Origin: Microbacterium sp. 8M | GTDB taxonomy: Bacteria; Actinomycetota; Actinomycetes; Actinomycetales; Microbacteriaceae | Direction of reading: 5' to 3' | NCBI RefSeq assembly: GCF_902506375.1 | Contig: NZ_LR733284.1 | Coordinates: 3,162,222-3,226,221, forward strand | Length of the DNA stretch: 64,000 bases | Part shown: positions 55,593 to 64,000 of the stretch, piece after piece | How positions within the stretch are numbered: position 1 is the stretch's first letter | How the letters are laid out: each line of letters starts with the position of its first letter | Notes under the pieces: generated by a model | The model's database searches: none | What the model was told of the DNA's origin: nothing | Seen by the model: the letters and a program-made list of their open reading frames with translations, nothing else | Made by a program: the position numbers and the translations under genes

Positions 55593-56285
55593 TCAGCGCT
55601 CCGCGCCGTCCGCCTCCGTGCGGGTGACGCTTTCGGCCGCGGTCGCGTCCCCCGCGACGCCCGCCTTCCCCTCCTCCGCCCAATCGACCCCGTCGAGTCG
55701 GAGCTCCTGGGTCATGTCGCGGAGGAAGCGTATGACGACGTCGCGCTCCTCGGCGGAAAGACGCGCGGCGGCGTGGAAGCGGCGGGCCTGCTGGCGCCCG
55801 ACCGTCTCCATCGCCGCCTTCGCGGTCTCCGGGGTGATGGAGATGGCCAGGGCACGCCGGTCGGACGGGTGCGGGGCGCGCACCACATGCCCGGCGCGCT
55901 CCAGCCGATCGAGCAGCTTGGTGGTCGAGGCGGTCGAGATCCCGAGGTGCTGAGCGATCCCGCCGGGGGTGGCGACCGCGCCCGTGTTCGCGCACACGAT
56001 GAGGTAGTGCAGGGCGCGCATGTCGGTCTCGTTGAGCTTCATGTAGCGGCGGGATGCCTCGGCGAGCCGCTGTTCCGCGTCGCGGAGCTCCGCGAGCGCT
56101 GCCATCACACCGGTGATCTGACGGATCGCATCCGCGTCGACGCCGCTCCGGTCGAGAAGCATCCCGTCCGGGTCGCTGGCCTCGATGTCGTAGACGGCGC
56201 TCGCCTTCACGCCGTCCGGCGCCGACGCGTCGGCAGGGCGCGCGGCGCGTGGCGCGCCGCTGTGCCTGTGCCGATCCGCCGCCAT
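55593..56285 (-). CDS. MarR-family regulator
   Basis: A 230-residue MarR protein with a winged helix (IAQHLGISTASTTKLLDRLERAGHVVR, then DRRALAISITPE). There is a long N-terminal extension of about 60 polar residues. Divergent from the MMPL gene, with a CTTGCCAAG palindrome in the gap. ATG 56285 is used; a GTG at 56315 is in frame. Likely represses the MMPL gene. Confidence 0.83.
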   Translation of the reverse strand: MAADRHRHSGAPRAARPADASAPDGVKASAVYDIEASDPDGMLLDRSGVDADAIRQITGVMAALAELRDAEQRLAEASRRYMKLNETDMRALHYLIVCANTGAVATPGGIAQHLGISTASTTKLLDRLERAGHVVRAPHPSDRRALAISITPETAKAAMETVGRQQARRFHAAARLSAEERDVVIRFLRDMTQELRLDGVDWAEEGKAGVAGDATAAESVTRTEADGAER

Positions 56286-56328
56286 GCCGTCATCGTACTC
56301 CTGACCATATTTCACGCTAAGTTAATTA

Positions 56329-56337
56329 CTTGCCAAG
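56329..56337. promoter_or_regulatory. Palindrome in the MarR-MMPL gap
   Basis: CTTGCCAAG, palindromic about its central C, in an AT-rich stretch. Typical MarR target style; weak on its own. Confidence 0.45.
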
Positions 56338-56380
56338 CTAGCTAAACTCGGCTTATCCTGCAGGTGACGGAAGGATCCCG

Positions 56381-58549
56381 ATGACCGCGCCGAAGCACCC
56401 TGCACGCCCCCGCCGCGTCGGACGCCTGCTGCGCATCCTGCTGCCGGCGCTGATCATCCTGAGCTGGCTGGTCGCCGCGTCCTTCGGCGGACCGCTGTTC
56501 GGCAAGGTGGACGAGGTCTCGTCGAACGACCGCACGGCCTATCTGCCCTCCTCGTCCGATTCGGCACGCGTCCAGGAGCTGCAGACCCGCTTCGCCGGGT
56601 CCGACGAGATCCCGGCGATCGTCGTCGCCGCATCGGATGGGAAGCTGACCGAGGCGCAGCGCACCGCGCTCTCCGAGGCGGTCGCCGCCACGAAGGAGAT
56701 CCCAGGGGTGGACGATGACGTCTCCCCCGCGCTCGCCTCGGACGACGGAAAGGCGGTGCAGGCGTTCGTGCCGATCCGCTCCGATGCCGATCTCGGCGAG
56801 GTCGTGACGGACATCCGTGCGCACCTCGACGACGCGGCCCCGAGCGGGGTGACCGTGTACGTGACGGGTCCGGCGGGCTTCAGCGCCGACCTCGTCGCGG
56901 GCTTCGCAGGCATCGACGGGATCCTGCTGGGCGTCGCGTTGGCGGCCGTCCTCGTGATCCTGGTGCTCGTCTACCGGTCCCTGCTGCTGCCGGTCGTCGT
57001 GCTGGCGACGAGCATGTTCGCCCTGTGCACCGCGCTGCTCGTGGTGTGGTGGCTCGCGAAGTGGGGCGTGCTGCTGCTGAGCGGGCAGACCCAGGGGATC
57101 CTGTTCATCCTCGTGATCGGCGCCGCCACCGACTACGCGCTGCTGTTCGTCTCCCGCTTCCGCGAGGCGCTTCGCGTGGAGGAGGATCGGGGGCGGGCAG
57201 TGCTCTCCGCCTGGAAGGGCGCGTTCGAGCCGATCCTCGCCTCGGGCGGCACGGTGATCGCCGGCCTGCTCTGCCTGCTGCTGAGCGACCTCAGGTCGAA
57301 CAGTGCGCTCGGCCCGGTCGCTGCGATCGGGATCGTGTTCGCGATGCTCGCCGCGCTCACGCTCCTGCCCGCGCTGCTCATGGCGTTCGGTCGCGCGGCG
57401 TTCTGGCCGCGGCGACCGCGTTTCGACCCCGATGCCGTCGCGGCGGAGGGCGGTATGCCCACGACCGGCGTCTGGGCGCGGCTCGCCGGCCTGATCCGGC
57501 GGCGCTCGCGGGTGATCTGGATCGCTACCACGCTCGTGCTCGCCGCCGGGACGCTCGGGGTGCTGCAGCTGGACGCCTCCGGCGTGCCCCAGTCCGACCT
57601 CGTGCTCGGCTCCTCGCCGGCGCGCGACGGGCAGAAGGTGCTGGGCGAGCACTTCCCCGGGGGTTCCGGCAGCCCCGTCCAGGTCGTCGTGGCGAAGGGC
57701 TCCCTGCAGAGGGCGGCCGACGCGCTGCTCGCCGACGAGGGCATCGACGGCGTGACCGTGGTCGCCGAGGACTCGCCGAGCGGCACGGCTCCGGTGACGG
57801 ACGATGGCGTCCAGCCCGTCGGCCGCCCGGGCACGCCGGCACCGGAGCCGACCGTGGTCGACGGCGACGTGATGCTGCAGGGCACTCTCACCGCCGCTGC
57901 GGACTCGTCCGCCGCCGAGGAGACGGTGCGGCGGCTCCGCTCCGCGCTGGAGGGCTCCGATGCGGTGGTCGGCGGAGTCACCGCGACGTCCCTCGACACC
58001 GACGACGCATCGCTGCACGACCGCGCGCTGATCATCCCGGTCATCCTCGTGGTCATCATGCTGATCCTGATGATGCTGCTGCGGGCGATCGTCGCCCCCG
58101 TGCTGCTGATCGTGACGACCGTGCTGTCGTTCGGCACCGCGATGGGTGTCTCGGCGCTCGTGTTCAACGGGATCCTCCGCTTCCCCGGGGCGGATCCGGC
58201 GGTGCCGCTGTACGGCTTCGTCTTCCTCGTGGCGCTCGGGATCGACTACAACATCTTCCTGATGACGCGGGTGCGGGAGGAGTCGCGCCGGCATGGGACG
58301 CGGGAAGGGGTGCGCCGCGGTCTCGCGATCACCGGCGGTGTGATCACGTCGGCCGGTCTCGTGCTCGCGACCACCTTCGCCGCGCTCGCGGTGATCCCGA
58401 TCCTGTTCCTCGCCCAGCTCGCGTTCATCGTCGCGTTCGGCGTGCTGCTCGACACGTTCGTGGTGCGCTCGCTGCTCGTCCCCGCCCTCGTGCACGACGT
58501 GGGTCGTGCGGTGTGGTGGCCGTCGAAGCTGTCGCGCGGGGAGCGCTGA
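56381..58549 (+). CDS. MMPL-family (RND) transporter
   Basis: A 722-residue MMPL protein with two six-helix halves. IGAATDYALLFVSRFREA and LGIDYNIFLMTRVREE are the conserved TM4/TM10-type motifs. Such transporters export lipids or drugs with the proton motive force. SD AAGGAT upstream. Divergent from the MarR gene, so drug- or lipid-inducible export is likely. Substrate unknown. Confidence 0.88.
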   Translation: MTAPKHPARPRRVGRLLRILLPALIILSWLVAASFGGPLFGKVDEVSSNDRTAYLPSSSDSARVQELQTRFAGSDEIPAIVVAASDGKLTEAQRTALSEAVAATKEIPGVDDDVSPALASDDGKAVQAFVPIRSDADLGEVVTDIRAHLDDAAPSGVTVYVTGPAGFSADLVAGFAGIDGILLGVALAAVLVILVLVYRSLLLPVVVLATSMFALCTALLVVWWLAKWGVLLLSGQTQGILFILVIGAATDYALLFVSRFREALRVEEDRGRAVLSAWKGAFEPILASGGTVIAGLLCLLLSDLRSNSALGPVAAIGIVFAMLAALTLLPALLMAFGRAAFWPRRPRFDPDAVAAEGGMPTTGVWARLAGLIRRRSRVIWIATTLVLAAGTLGVLQLDASGVPQSDLVLGSSPARDGQKVLGEHFPGGSGSPVQVVVAKGSLQRAADALLADEGIDGVTVVAEDSPSGTAPVTDDGVQPVGRPGTPAPEPTVVDGDVMLQGTLTAAADSSAAEETVRRLRSALEGSDAVVGGVTATSLDTDDASLHDRALIIPVILVVIMLILMMLLRAIVAPVLLIVTTVLSFGTAMGVSALVFNGILRFPGADPAVPLYGFVFLVALGIDYNIFLMTRVREESRRHGTREGVRRGLAITGGVITSAGLVLATTFAALAVIPILFLAQLAFIVAFGVLLDTFVVRSLLVPALVHDVGRAVWWPSKLSRGER

Positions 58550-58573
58550 CCGAAGCCCCGGACCAGCCCCGTC

Positions 58574-60037
58574 TCAGCCGATCGCAGGTTCGGCGGCGGC
58601 AGCGTGGCCGGCGCGATCGGTGAACGCCTGCTTCGGCACGAACAGCAGCAGCACGGCCGCCACCAGGGCGGTCACCGCGCACACCACCCAGACGGTGACA
58701 TAGCCCGAGAAGGAGCCTGCGGTGCCCTCGGCCGCGGCGGATCCGGCGACCGCGTGCATGAGCGCGATCCCGAACACGCACGAGGCGATCGCGCCGCCCA
58801 CCGTCTTCACGGAGTTCGTGAGACCCGTCGCGACGCCGGTCTGGGTGTGCGGAGCGGCCGAGGCCGCGGCCGCGGGAAGGGCTGCGACGAGAGCCCCGGA
58901 TCCGATTCCGACGACGATCATGTTCGTCACCACCTGCAGGTAGGCGCCGTGGAACGGGAGGAAGAGCAGGAACCCGGTGCCCACGAGCACCGAGGCGCCG
59001 ATGAGCGTCACCCGCGGGGTGGCCAGGCGCGCGATCAGGGGGAACAGCAGTGCACCGGCGATCATCGCGATGAGGTACAGGCCGATGATCAGCGAGGTCT
59101 GGAAGCCGGACGTGCCCAGTCCGTACCCGTATGCGGTGGGATCGGTGCGGGCGAAGGTCGACAGCGGGGCCTGGGCGCCGAGCACGCTCACGCCGAACAG
59201 GCCCGCCGTGAGGAACACCGGGCCGAGAGCCGGGCTGCGGAACATCCGCACGTCGATGAGCGGATCCGGCTGACGCAGCTCCCACACCGCGAACGGGACG
59301 AGCAGCACCACGCCGGCTCCGATCACCAGCCAGGACAGCGGGTTCGCCACGCCGCCGGGCAGGCGCAGCAGGCTGAGTCCGCCGGTGAGCCCGATCAGCG
59401 ACAGCGAGATGAGCACGAGCCCGACGGTGTCGAAAGCCCCGCCGGTCTTCTCGGGCGACTCCCGCACGCCGAACAGGATCACGAAGAAGCACGCGGTGAT
59501 GAGCACCGGCGGCACCAGCAGCACGACCGTGAGCGGCAGCACGTCGACGAGGGCGCCTCCGGCGAGCGCGCCGATGATCGCGCCGCCCTCGAGCGCGGCC
59601 ACGAGCACGCCCGCCGCCCTCGCGGTGATCGCGGAGCTGCCGTCGAGGCGCCGGGCCCGAGACCAGATGAGTGCGATCTCCAGGGGCAGCCACACCACGT
59701 AGAACCCCATCAGCGCCCACGCCGCGAGGAAGACGCCGAACACGTCGGTGAACGGCAGCGCGAAACCTGCCAGCGCGGTGAGGGCCGTGGAGACCAGGAG
59801 CATCCGCTTGCGGCCGACCATGTCGCCGAGCTTCGCGAACGCCGGCACCACGAGGGCCGACAGCATCAGCTGCGCACCCTCGAACCAGTTCACGTCGGCG
59901 TCGTGGATCCGCAGGTGCCGCGCGATGTCGCTGAGCATGGGCGTGTAGTAGCCCTGCAGCACGCCGCTGGTGAACTCGACGAAGGCGAGGAAGCCGACGA
60001 CGGCGACCAGCGCCCCTCCCATGGCCTTTCGCGACAT
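58574..60037 (-). CDS. MFS transporter (DHA2-like drug exporter)
   Basis: A 487-residue MFS carrier with about 14 predicted helices. Motif A is GDMVGRKRML near residue 72. The 14-helix class suggests DHA2-type drug or metabolite efflux. Tail to tail with the MMPL gene. No regulator at its 5' end. Confidence 0.85.
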   Translation of the reverse strand: MSRKAMGGALVAVVGFLAFVEFTSGVLQGYYTPMLSDIARHLRIHDADVNWFEGAQLMLSALVVPAFAKLGDMVGRKRMLLVSTALTALAGFALPFTDVFGVFLAAWALMGFYVVWLPLEIALIWSRARRLDGSSAITARAAGVLVAALEGGAIIGALAGGALVDVLPLTVVLLVPPVLITACFFVILFGVRESPEKTGGAFDTVGLVLISLSLIGLTGGLSLLRLPGGVANPLSWLVIGAGVVLLVPFAVWELRQPDPLIDVRMFRSPALGPVFLTAGLFGVSVLGAQAPLSTFARTDPTAYGYGLGTSGFQTSLIIGLYLIAMIAGALLFPLIARLATPRVTLIGASVLVGTGFLLFLPFHGAYLQVVTNMIVVGIGSGALVAALPAAAASAAPHTQTGVATGLTNSVKTVGGAIASCVFGIALMHAVAGSAAAEGTAGSFSGYVTVWVVCAVTALVAAVLLLFVPKQAFTDRAGHAAAAEPAIG

Positions 60038-60144
60038 CGCAGCTCCTTCTCTGCCGACCCCCAGGCCCGTCGTTCCACGGGCCTGCCCGTCCTCGACCCG
60101 CGGCTCCGCGGACCTGCCGACGCCGGCGTCGTGGACGGGTCAGC

Positions 60145-61485
60145 TCACTGTAGCCGCTGCAGGAGCGCCCGGTGGAACCGCTCCCCGCGCTCCAGCGCGG
60201 CGATCTCCACGCTCTCGTCGACGCCGTGGATGGCGGCGCGCTGGGCGTTGGACATCTCCAGCGGCGCGAACCGGTAGACGGCGGGCGCGAAGCGGTGGAA
60301 GTGCCGCGAGTCGGTGGCGGCCATCATCACGTACGGCACCGCAGGCACGCCCGGGTGGGAGACGCCGAGCGCCTCGGCGAGGAGCGCGAACTGCGCGTTG
60401 TCGGTGGCCGACTCGGGGGACGGATCACTGCCCTCCAGCACCTCGACCGCGACCTGCGGGTCCGCGATGCGCCGGCGCAACCGGGCGGCCGCGCTCTGCA
60501 CGGTCTCGCCGAGCGCGATGCGGAGGTTCAGCGTCGCCGAGGCCTGCGAAGGCAGCACGTTCGCCGCCGTGCCACCCGACTGCATCGTGGGCGCCACCGT
60601 GGTGCGCACGAGCGCCGCCGCCTCCCCGCCGAGGGCGGCGAAGATCCGCGCCGACAGCGGCGGGAGCGCCCCGAGCAGGCGCAGCAGCAGCCGCGCGGGA
60701 CCCGCGACGGATCCGGCCAGCTGCGCGAGCATGCGGGAGACGGCCCGCGGCGTGCGCGCCCGGAAGGTGCCGGGGCCGAGTCGCTCGACGGCGCGGGCGA
60801 TGCGGCGCACCGCGGTGCGGCGGGGCGGTGCCGAGGCGTGCCCGCCGTCGCCGCGGGCCGACAGCCGGACGGTCATCACGCCCTTCTCGCCGACGCCGAT
60901 CATGGCGGCGCGTCCCGGCACGAACGGCAGCGGCGCGTCCACGACGGCGCCGCCCTCGTCCAGCACGAGCCAGGGAACGACGCCGCGCTCCTGCAGCGCC
61001 GCGGCGATCGCGATCGCGGCGGATCCGTAGGTCTCCTCGTTGCCGCCGAAGGAGAGATAGACGTCGCGGGCGGGCGTGAACCCGTCGGCGAGGAGGCTCT
61101 CGACGGCCTCGAGGATCACGATGAGCGGGCCCTTGTCGTCGAGCGCACCGCGGCCGTAGACGGATCCGTTCTCGATCACGCCGGCGAACGGCGGGTGCGT
61201 CCAGTCGTCCGACTCGTCCACCGGGACCACGTCGTAGTGCGCCATGAGCACGAGCGGCCCATCGGGCGCGGAACGGCGACCGCGCCAGTGGAACAGCAGA
61301 CCGAACTCGGTGTGCCGCTCGAGGGTCAGCGCGGCGTGCACCCGGGGATAGAGCTCGGCCAGGAGCGTCACGAAGTCGTCGAAGGGCGCGGTCCCGCGCT
61401 CGTCCAGCTCGGCGGACACCGTCGGCAGCTGGATCATCCGGCTCAGCCGCTCGGCGATGGGGGGCACGTCGTTCATCGCCGCCAT
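60145..61485 (-). CDS. M20-family metallopeptidase
   Basis: A 446-residue zinc peptidase/deacylase. LMAHYDVVPVD supplies His and Asp; VYGRGALDDKG the bridging Asp; GGNEETYGS the catalytic Glu pair; and a dimerisation domain is in the middle. It is close to carboxypeptidase PM20D1/CPS1-type proteins. Start at 61485 is uncertain (ATG 61476 also possible). Confidence 0.85.
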   Translation of the reverse strand: MAAMNDVPPIAERLSRMIQLPTVSAELDERGTAPFDDFVTLLAELYPRVHAALTLERHTEFGLLFHWRGRRSAPDGPLVLMAHYDVVPVDESDDWTHPPFAGVIENGSVYGRGALDDKGPLIVILEAVESLLADGFTPARDVYLSFGGNEETYGSAAIAIAAALQERGVVPWLVLDEGGAVVDAPLPFVPGRAAMIGVGEKGVMTVRLSARGDGGHASAPPRRTAVRRIARAVERLGPGTFRARTPRAVSRMLAQLAGSVAGPARLLLRLLGALPPLSARIFAALGGEAAALVRTTVAPTMQSGGTAANVLPSQASATLNLRIALGETVQSAAARLRRRIADPQVAVEVLEGSDPSPESATDNAQFALLAEALGVSHPGVPAVPYVMMAATDSRHFHRFAPAVYRFAPLEMSNAQRAAIHGVDESVEIAALERGERFHRALLQRLQ

Positions 61486-61560
61486 GCTAGCCGCGACCGC
61501 CCGCTCCGCCGGTACCGGGCCGGTGGGCGCTCGTCGCGCCGGGGTGCAGGGCGCCTGGCA

Positions 61561-61630
61561 CTCGCCCCGCGGTCCTGGAGCTCGCCCCGCCATCCCGGCG
61601 CTCGCCCCGCCATCCCGGCGCTCGGCCCGC
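61561..61630. repeat. 20-bp tandem repeat, 3.5 copies
   Basis: Unit CTCGCCCCGCCATCCCGGCG: exact at 61581-61600 and 61601-61620, degenerate at 61561-61580, half at 61621-61630, just before the SDR gene. Confidence 0.75.
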
Positions 61631-61643
61631 TTAGGCTGGGGCC

Positions 61644-62405
61644 ATGAGCATCCCCCACTCCGGATCCGCCCGCCCGCTCGCCGTGATCAGCGGCGGAGGC
61701 ACCGGCATCGGTCTCGCCTCGGCCCTCCGCCTCGCGCGGGACGGGTTCGACCTGGCTCTGATCGGGCGGCGCACCGAGGTGCTGGACGCCGCCGCGGCGC
61801 GGATCCGCGAGCAGACGCCCGCTGCGCGAGTGCAGACGATCGCCGCGGACCTCCAGGATCCGGCGCAGGTGGAGCGCGCCGCCGGCGAGGTCGAGGGACC
61901 GGTGCAGGTGCTGCTCAACAACGCCGGCGGCAACGTACTGGATCGCGGTGAGGGGCTCGCCGGGATCGCAGCGAACTACGAGGCGAACATGCGGCTGAAC
62001 GTGCTCACCGCGGTGCTGCTCACCGAGGCGCTGCTGCCGCGCATCGTCCGCCCGGGCGGGCGGATCATCTCCATCAGCTCGATCGCGGCGCTGCGCGGGG
62101 CGAACGGATACGGAGCGGCGAAGGCCGCGATCCACGGCTGGATGATGGGGCTCGCCGCCGACCTCGCGCCCGAGGGAGTGACGGTGAACGCGGTGGCTCC
62201 GGGCTACGTGCCCGACACCGGGTTCTGGGACGGCCGGCGCACGCCGGACATCGTGGCATCGCGCCTCGCCCAGGTGCCGATGAACCGCGCGGGCACGCCC
62301 GACGAGGTCGCCGGGGCGGTGGCGTATCTCGCCGGCCCCGAGGGCGGCTGGACCACGGGCCAGATCCTGCAGGTCAACGGGGGCGCGCTCTTCGGCCGCG
62401 GCTGA
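61644..62405 (+). CDS. SDR-family oxidoreductase
   Basis: A 253-residue short-chain dehydrogenase. GGGTGIG cofactor loop near residue 15, NNAGG, and catalytic Ser (ISSIAAL) with YGAAK as Tyr-x-x-x-Lys. Classical SDR; NADP(H) versus NAD(H) and substrate unknown. Confidence 0.92.
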   Translation: MSIPHSGSARPLAVISGGGTGIGLASALRLARDGFDLALIGRRTEVLDAAAARIREQTPAARVQTIAADLQDPAQVERAAGEVEGPVQVLLNNAGGNVLDRGEGLAGIAANYEANMRLNVLTAVLLTEALLPRIVRPGGRIISISSIAALRGANGYGAAKAAIHGWMMGLAADLAPEGVTVNAVAPGYVPDTGFWDGRRTPDIVASRLAQVPMNRAGTPDEVAGAVAYLAGPEGGWTTGQILQVNGGALFGRG

Positions 62406-62429
62406 GCGGATAGCCAGGGCCGTCTCACC

Positions 62430-63083
62430 TCACCCCCTCCGGGTGTACCGGTGCTCCGGCCGCCCGGTCGCGCCGTAGCGGAGCCGCACCTCGACCGCGT
62501 CGCGCTCGGCGAGGGCTGCGAGGTGCCGCTGCGCCGTCGCGCGGGAGATGCCGACCCGCTCGCCGATCTCGGCGGCCGACGCCTCGTCGTCGCCGAGAGC
62601 GGCCAGCACCAGCTGTTCCGTCGCCGACCGCGAGGTCGAGACCGGATCCGACGAGCCGTGCAGGATCGCGAGCGCACGGTCCACGTCCTTCTGCTGCAGC
62701 GGCCGGGTTCCCGCCAGGAGGTTGCGGAAGCGGGCGTAGCGGTCCAGGGCTCCGACGAGGGCGCGCTGCTCGAACGGCTTGATGAGGTAGGCGTGCGCTC
62801 CCGCGCGCAGGGCGCGCCGGATCGTCGCGGGGTCGTCGGCCGCGGAGATGTGGATCGCGTCGATGCCGGCCTCGTGGACGAGCGCGATCCCGTCGCCGTC
62901 GGGCAGGTACACGTCGGCGAGGAGCAGATCGGGTGCGAGATCGCGGATGGCGGCACGCGCCTCGGCGATCGTGCGGACCGGTTCCAGGGCGAGATAGCCG
63001 GGGCGTTCCTCGACGATCGCGTGGTGCAGCCGGCCGACGCGGAAGTCGTCGTCCAGCACGAGCGCACGGATCGGATCCGTCAT
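62430..63083 (-). CDS. CitB/DcuR-type response regulator
   Basis: A 217-residue response regulator. The receiver has LVLDDDFRVG and the phospho-acceptor Asp in LLLADVYLPD, with the Lys in IKPFEQ. The C-terminal HTH (ASAAEIGERVGISRATAQRH) is the CitB/DcuR type. Overlaps the kinase stop as ATGA. Such systems control transport or catabolism of carboxylates. Confidence 0.92.
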   Translation of the reverse strand: MTDPIRALVLDDDFRVGRLHHAIVEERPGYLALEPVRTIAEARAAIRDLAPDLLLADVYLPDGDGIALVHEAGIDAIHISAADDPATIRRALRAGAHAYLIKPFEQRALVGALDRYARFRNLLAGTRPLQQKDVDRALAILHGSSDPVSTSRSATEQLVLAALGDDEASAAEIGERVGISRATAQRHLAALAERDAVEVRLRYGATGRPEHRYTRRG

Positions 63084-64000
63084 CGGTTCTCCTCCTCGTC
63101 GATCCGGGCATCGTCTTCGCGGCCCTGCGGGTCACGCCCGCGGGTCGGCGTCACCACGCCGCCGAGCCGCGCGGCGAACACGGCGCCGTGCTCGCCGCCG
63201 CCCCGGTCGATGATCCACAGGTCGCCGCCTCCGCGCCGGGCGATCTCGCGGGACAGTCGCAGTCCCACGCCGTGCCCGTGCACCGGGCCCGCCTCGGCCT
63301 CGCCGCCCGCCCCGGTGCGCCCCCCGTCCAGATCCTCCGAGGTCGTGCCGGAGCCCCCGTCCAGATCCTCCGGCGCCGTGCCAGGGCCCCCGTCCAGGCC
63401 GGCGCCGGAATCCGCGACGGTGACCACCAGGGCGTCTCGATCGTCCAGCACTGACACCTCGACCCAGCGCGGCTGCGCACCGCCGACGGCAGCGGTTACC
63501 GCATTGTCGACGAGGTTGCCGAGCACCGCCGCCACGTCCTCCGCCTCGCTCACCGCGCCGAGGAGGTGCGTCTCCTCCGCGATGCGCAGGGTGACCCCGC
63601 GCTCGGACGCCTCGAGCGCCTTCGCCCCGAGGAACGATCGCAGGAACGGATCCCGCAGCCGCGCGATGCCGGGAACGGGGAAGTCGACGGATCCGCGATC
63701 CGCGAGCTGGGCGAGGAAGTCGCGCGCATCCTGCACGCGCTCCGCGTCGAGCAGCCCCGCGGCGACGTGGATCCGGTTCGCGAACTCGTGGCGCTGCACG
63801 CGCAGGGCGGCGGTCATGGTGCGCACGGTCTCCAGGCGCTCCGACAGCGCCACCAGCTCGGTGCGGTCGCGGATCACGGCGACCGTGCCGAGCGGCCTCC
63901 CGTCCCGCTCCACGGGGCGCGTCTCGAGATAGAGCACGCGGTCGCCGAGCACCGCCTCCGACAGGGTGCGCTCCCCGGAGACCGCATCGCGCACCGCGTC
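63080..64000 (-). CDS. CitA/DcuS-type sensor histidine kinase, N-terminus off the window
   Basis: Open to the window edge (307 codons seen). PAS-like LETRPVERDGRPLGTVAVIRD, the acceptor His in RHEFANRIHVAAGLL, ATP-binding N box GNLVDNA, and the end LSREIARRGGGDLW, GAVFAARL. It pairs with the response regulator downstream. An unusual 33-bp tandem repeat lies in the ATP-lid region. Confidence 0.9.
   Translation of the reverse strand, partial: DAVRDAVSGERTLSEAVLGDRVLYLETRPVERDGRPLGTVAVIRDRTELVALSERLETVRTMTAALRVQRHEFANRIHVAAGLLDAERVQDARDFLAQLADRGSVDFPVPGIARLRDPFLRSFLGAKALEASERGVTLRIAEETHLLGAVSEAEDVAAVLGNLVDNAVTAAVGGAQPRWVEVSVLDDRDALVVTVADSGAGLDGGPGTAPEDLDGGSGTTSEDLDGGRTGAGGEAEAGPVHGHGVGLRLSREIARRGGGDLWIIDRGGGEHGAVFAARLGGVVTPTRGRDPQGREDDARIDEEENR
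63321..63400 (-). repeat. 33-bp in-frame tandem repeat in the sensor kinase
   Basis: Units at 63321-63353 and 63354-63386, partial at 63387-63400. They encode LDGGxGT-xxED repeats in the ATP-lid segment. Length is a multiple of three, so the frame is kept. Confidence 0.8.

Noticed and set aside
61561..61630. CRISPR-like array
   Set aside because: Units are directly adjacent with no spacers, and no cas genes are present.
63321..63400. CRISPR-like or intergenic repeat
   Set aside because: The repeat is within the kinase coding frame and has no spacers.

Overview
The window is chromosomal DNA from a high-GC Gram-positive actinobacterium, most likely a Microbacteriaceae member of the Microbacterium type. 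The basis is the very high GC, the strong G/C third-position bias (every gene casts long antisense shadow frames), frequent GTG/TTG starts, many 4-nt ATGA gene overlaps, a GTG-started 32-residue bS22-like ribosomal protein beside an excisionase-type HTH gene (the Rv0500B/Rv0500A pair of mycobacteria), DtxR/IdeR-type iron boxes, and a split form of the mycobacterial AccA1/AccD1 leucine-degradation cluster. The species call is inference. I see no rRNA, tRNA, CRISPR array, phage or transposase gene. About 60 genes are densely packed and no gene-free gap exceeds 300 bases.

Layout. 0-3 kb: an MprF-like aminoacyl-phosphatidylglycerol synthase (cut by the left edge) coupled to a membrane-anchored alpha/beta hydrolase. 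3-5.6 kb: a polar amino acid ABC transporter, closed by a strong hairpin. 5.8-7.3 kb: rhodanese, glutaredoxin-like and Dabb genes in an overlapping operon, then bS22 and the HTH gene. 7.4-10 kb: an ArsR regulator divergent from a Ktr-type potassium uptake pair. 10-18.5 kb: an ABC exporter and housekeeping genes (proC, CDF transporter, tadA, upp, hydrolases, GNAT). 18.5-23.7 kb: a 1226-residue nuclease/helicase, nadE and a nucleosidase-like gene.

23.8-41 kb is mainly acyl-CoA and amino acid metabolism. It has a biotin-dependent acyl-CoA carboxylase pair (methylcrotonyl-CoA carboxylase type), a MaoC hydratase and a CitE-like lyase in one operon, plus an acyl-CoA dehydrogenase divergent from a TetR regulator 8 kb away. 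Near-identical palindromes precede both units, suggesting one TetR regulon. Between them lie a MerR-TipAS/VOC operon with its operator, a secreted phosphoesterase, and an APC permease plus P1 (DmpA-type) peptidase divergent from another TetR gene with two palindromic operators. glmS and a thiolase follow.

41-52.7 kb: sbcC-sbcD, a small GNAT gene, a probable leaderless Cys/Met-rich 33-codon ORF ahead of a winged-helix regulator, an AlkA-like glycosylase, and a siderophore ABC importer divergent from a siderophore-interacting reductase across two iron boxes. 52.8-64 kb: small genes including a duplicated VOC pair, a MarR regulator divergent from an MMPL transporter, an MFS transporter, an M20 peptidase, an SDR, and a CitA/DcuS-type two-component system cut by the right edge.

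The points most worth a second look are the Cys-rich leaderless peptide and its downstream leader, the shared TetR palindromes, a REP-like inverted repeat translated inside the carboxylase alpha subunit, the palindromic and tandem intergenic repeats, and an in-frame 33-bp tandem repeat in the ATP-lid region of the sensor kinase.
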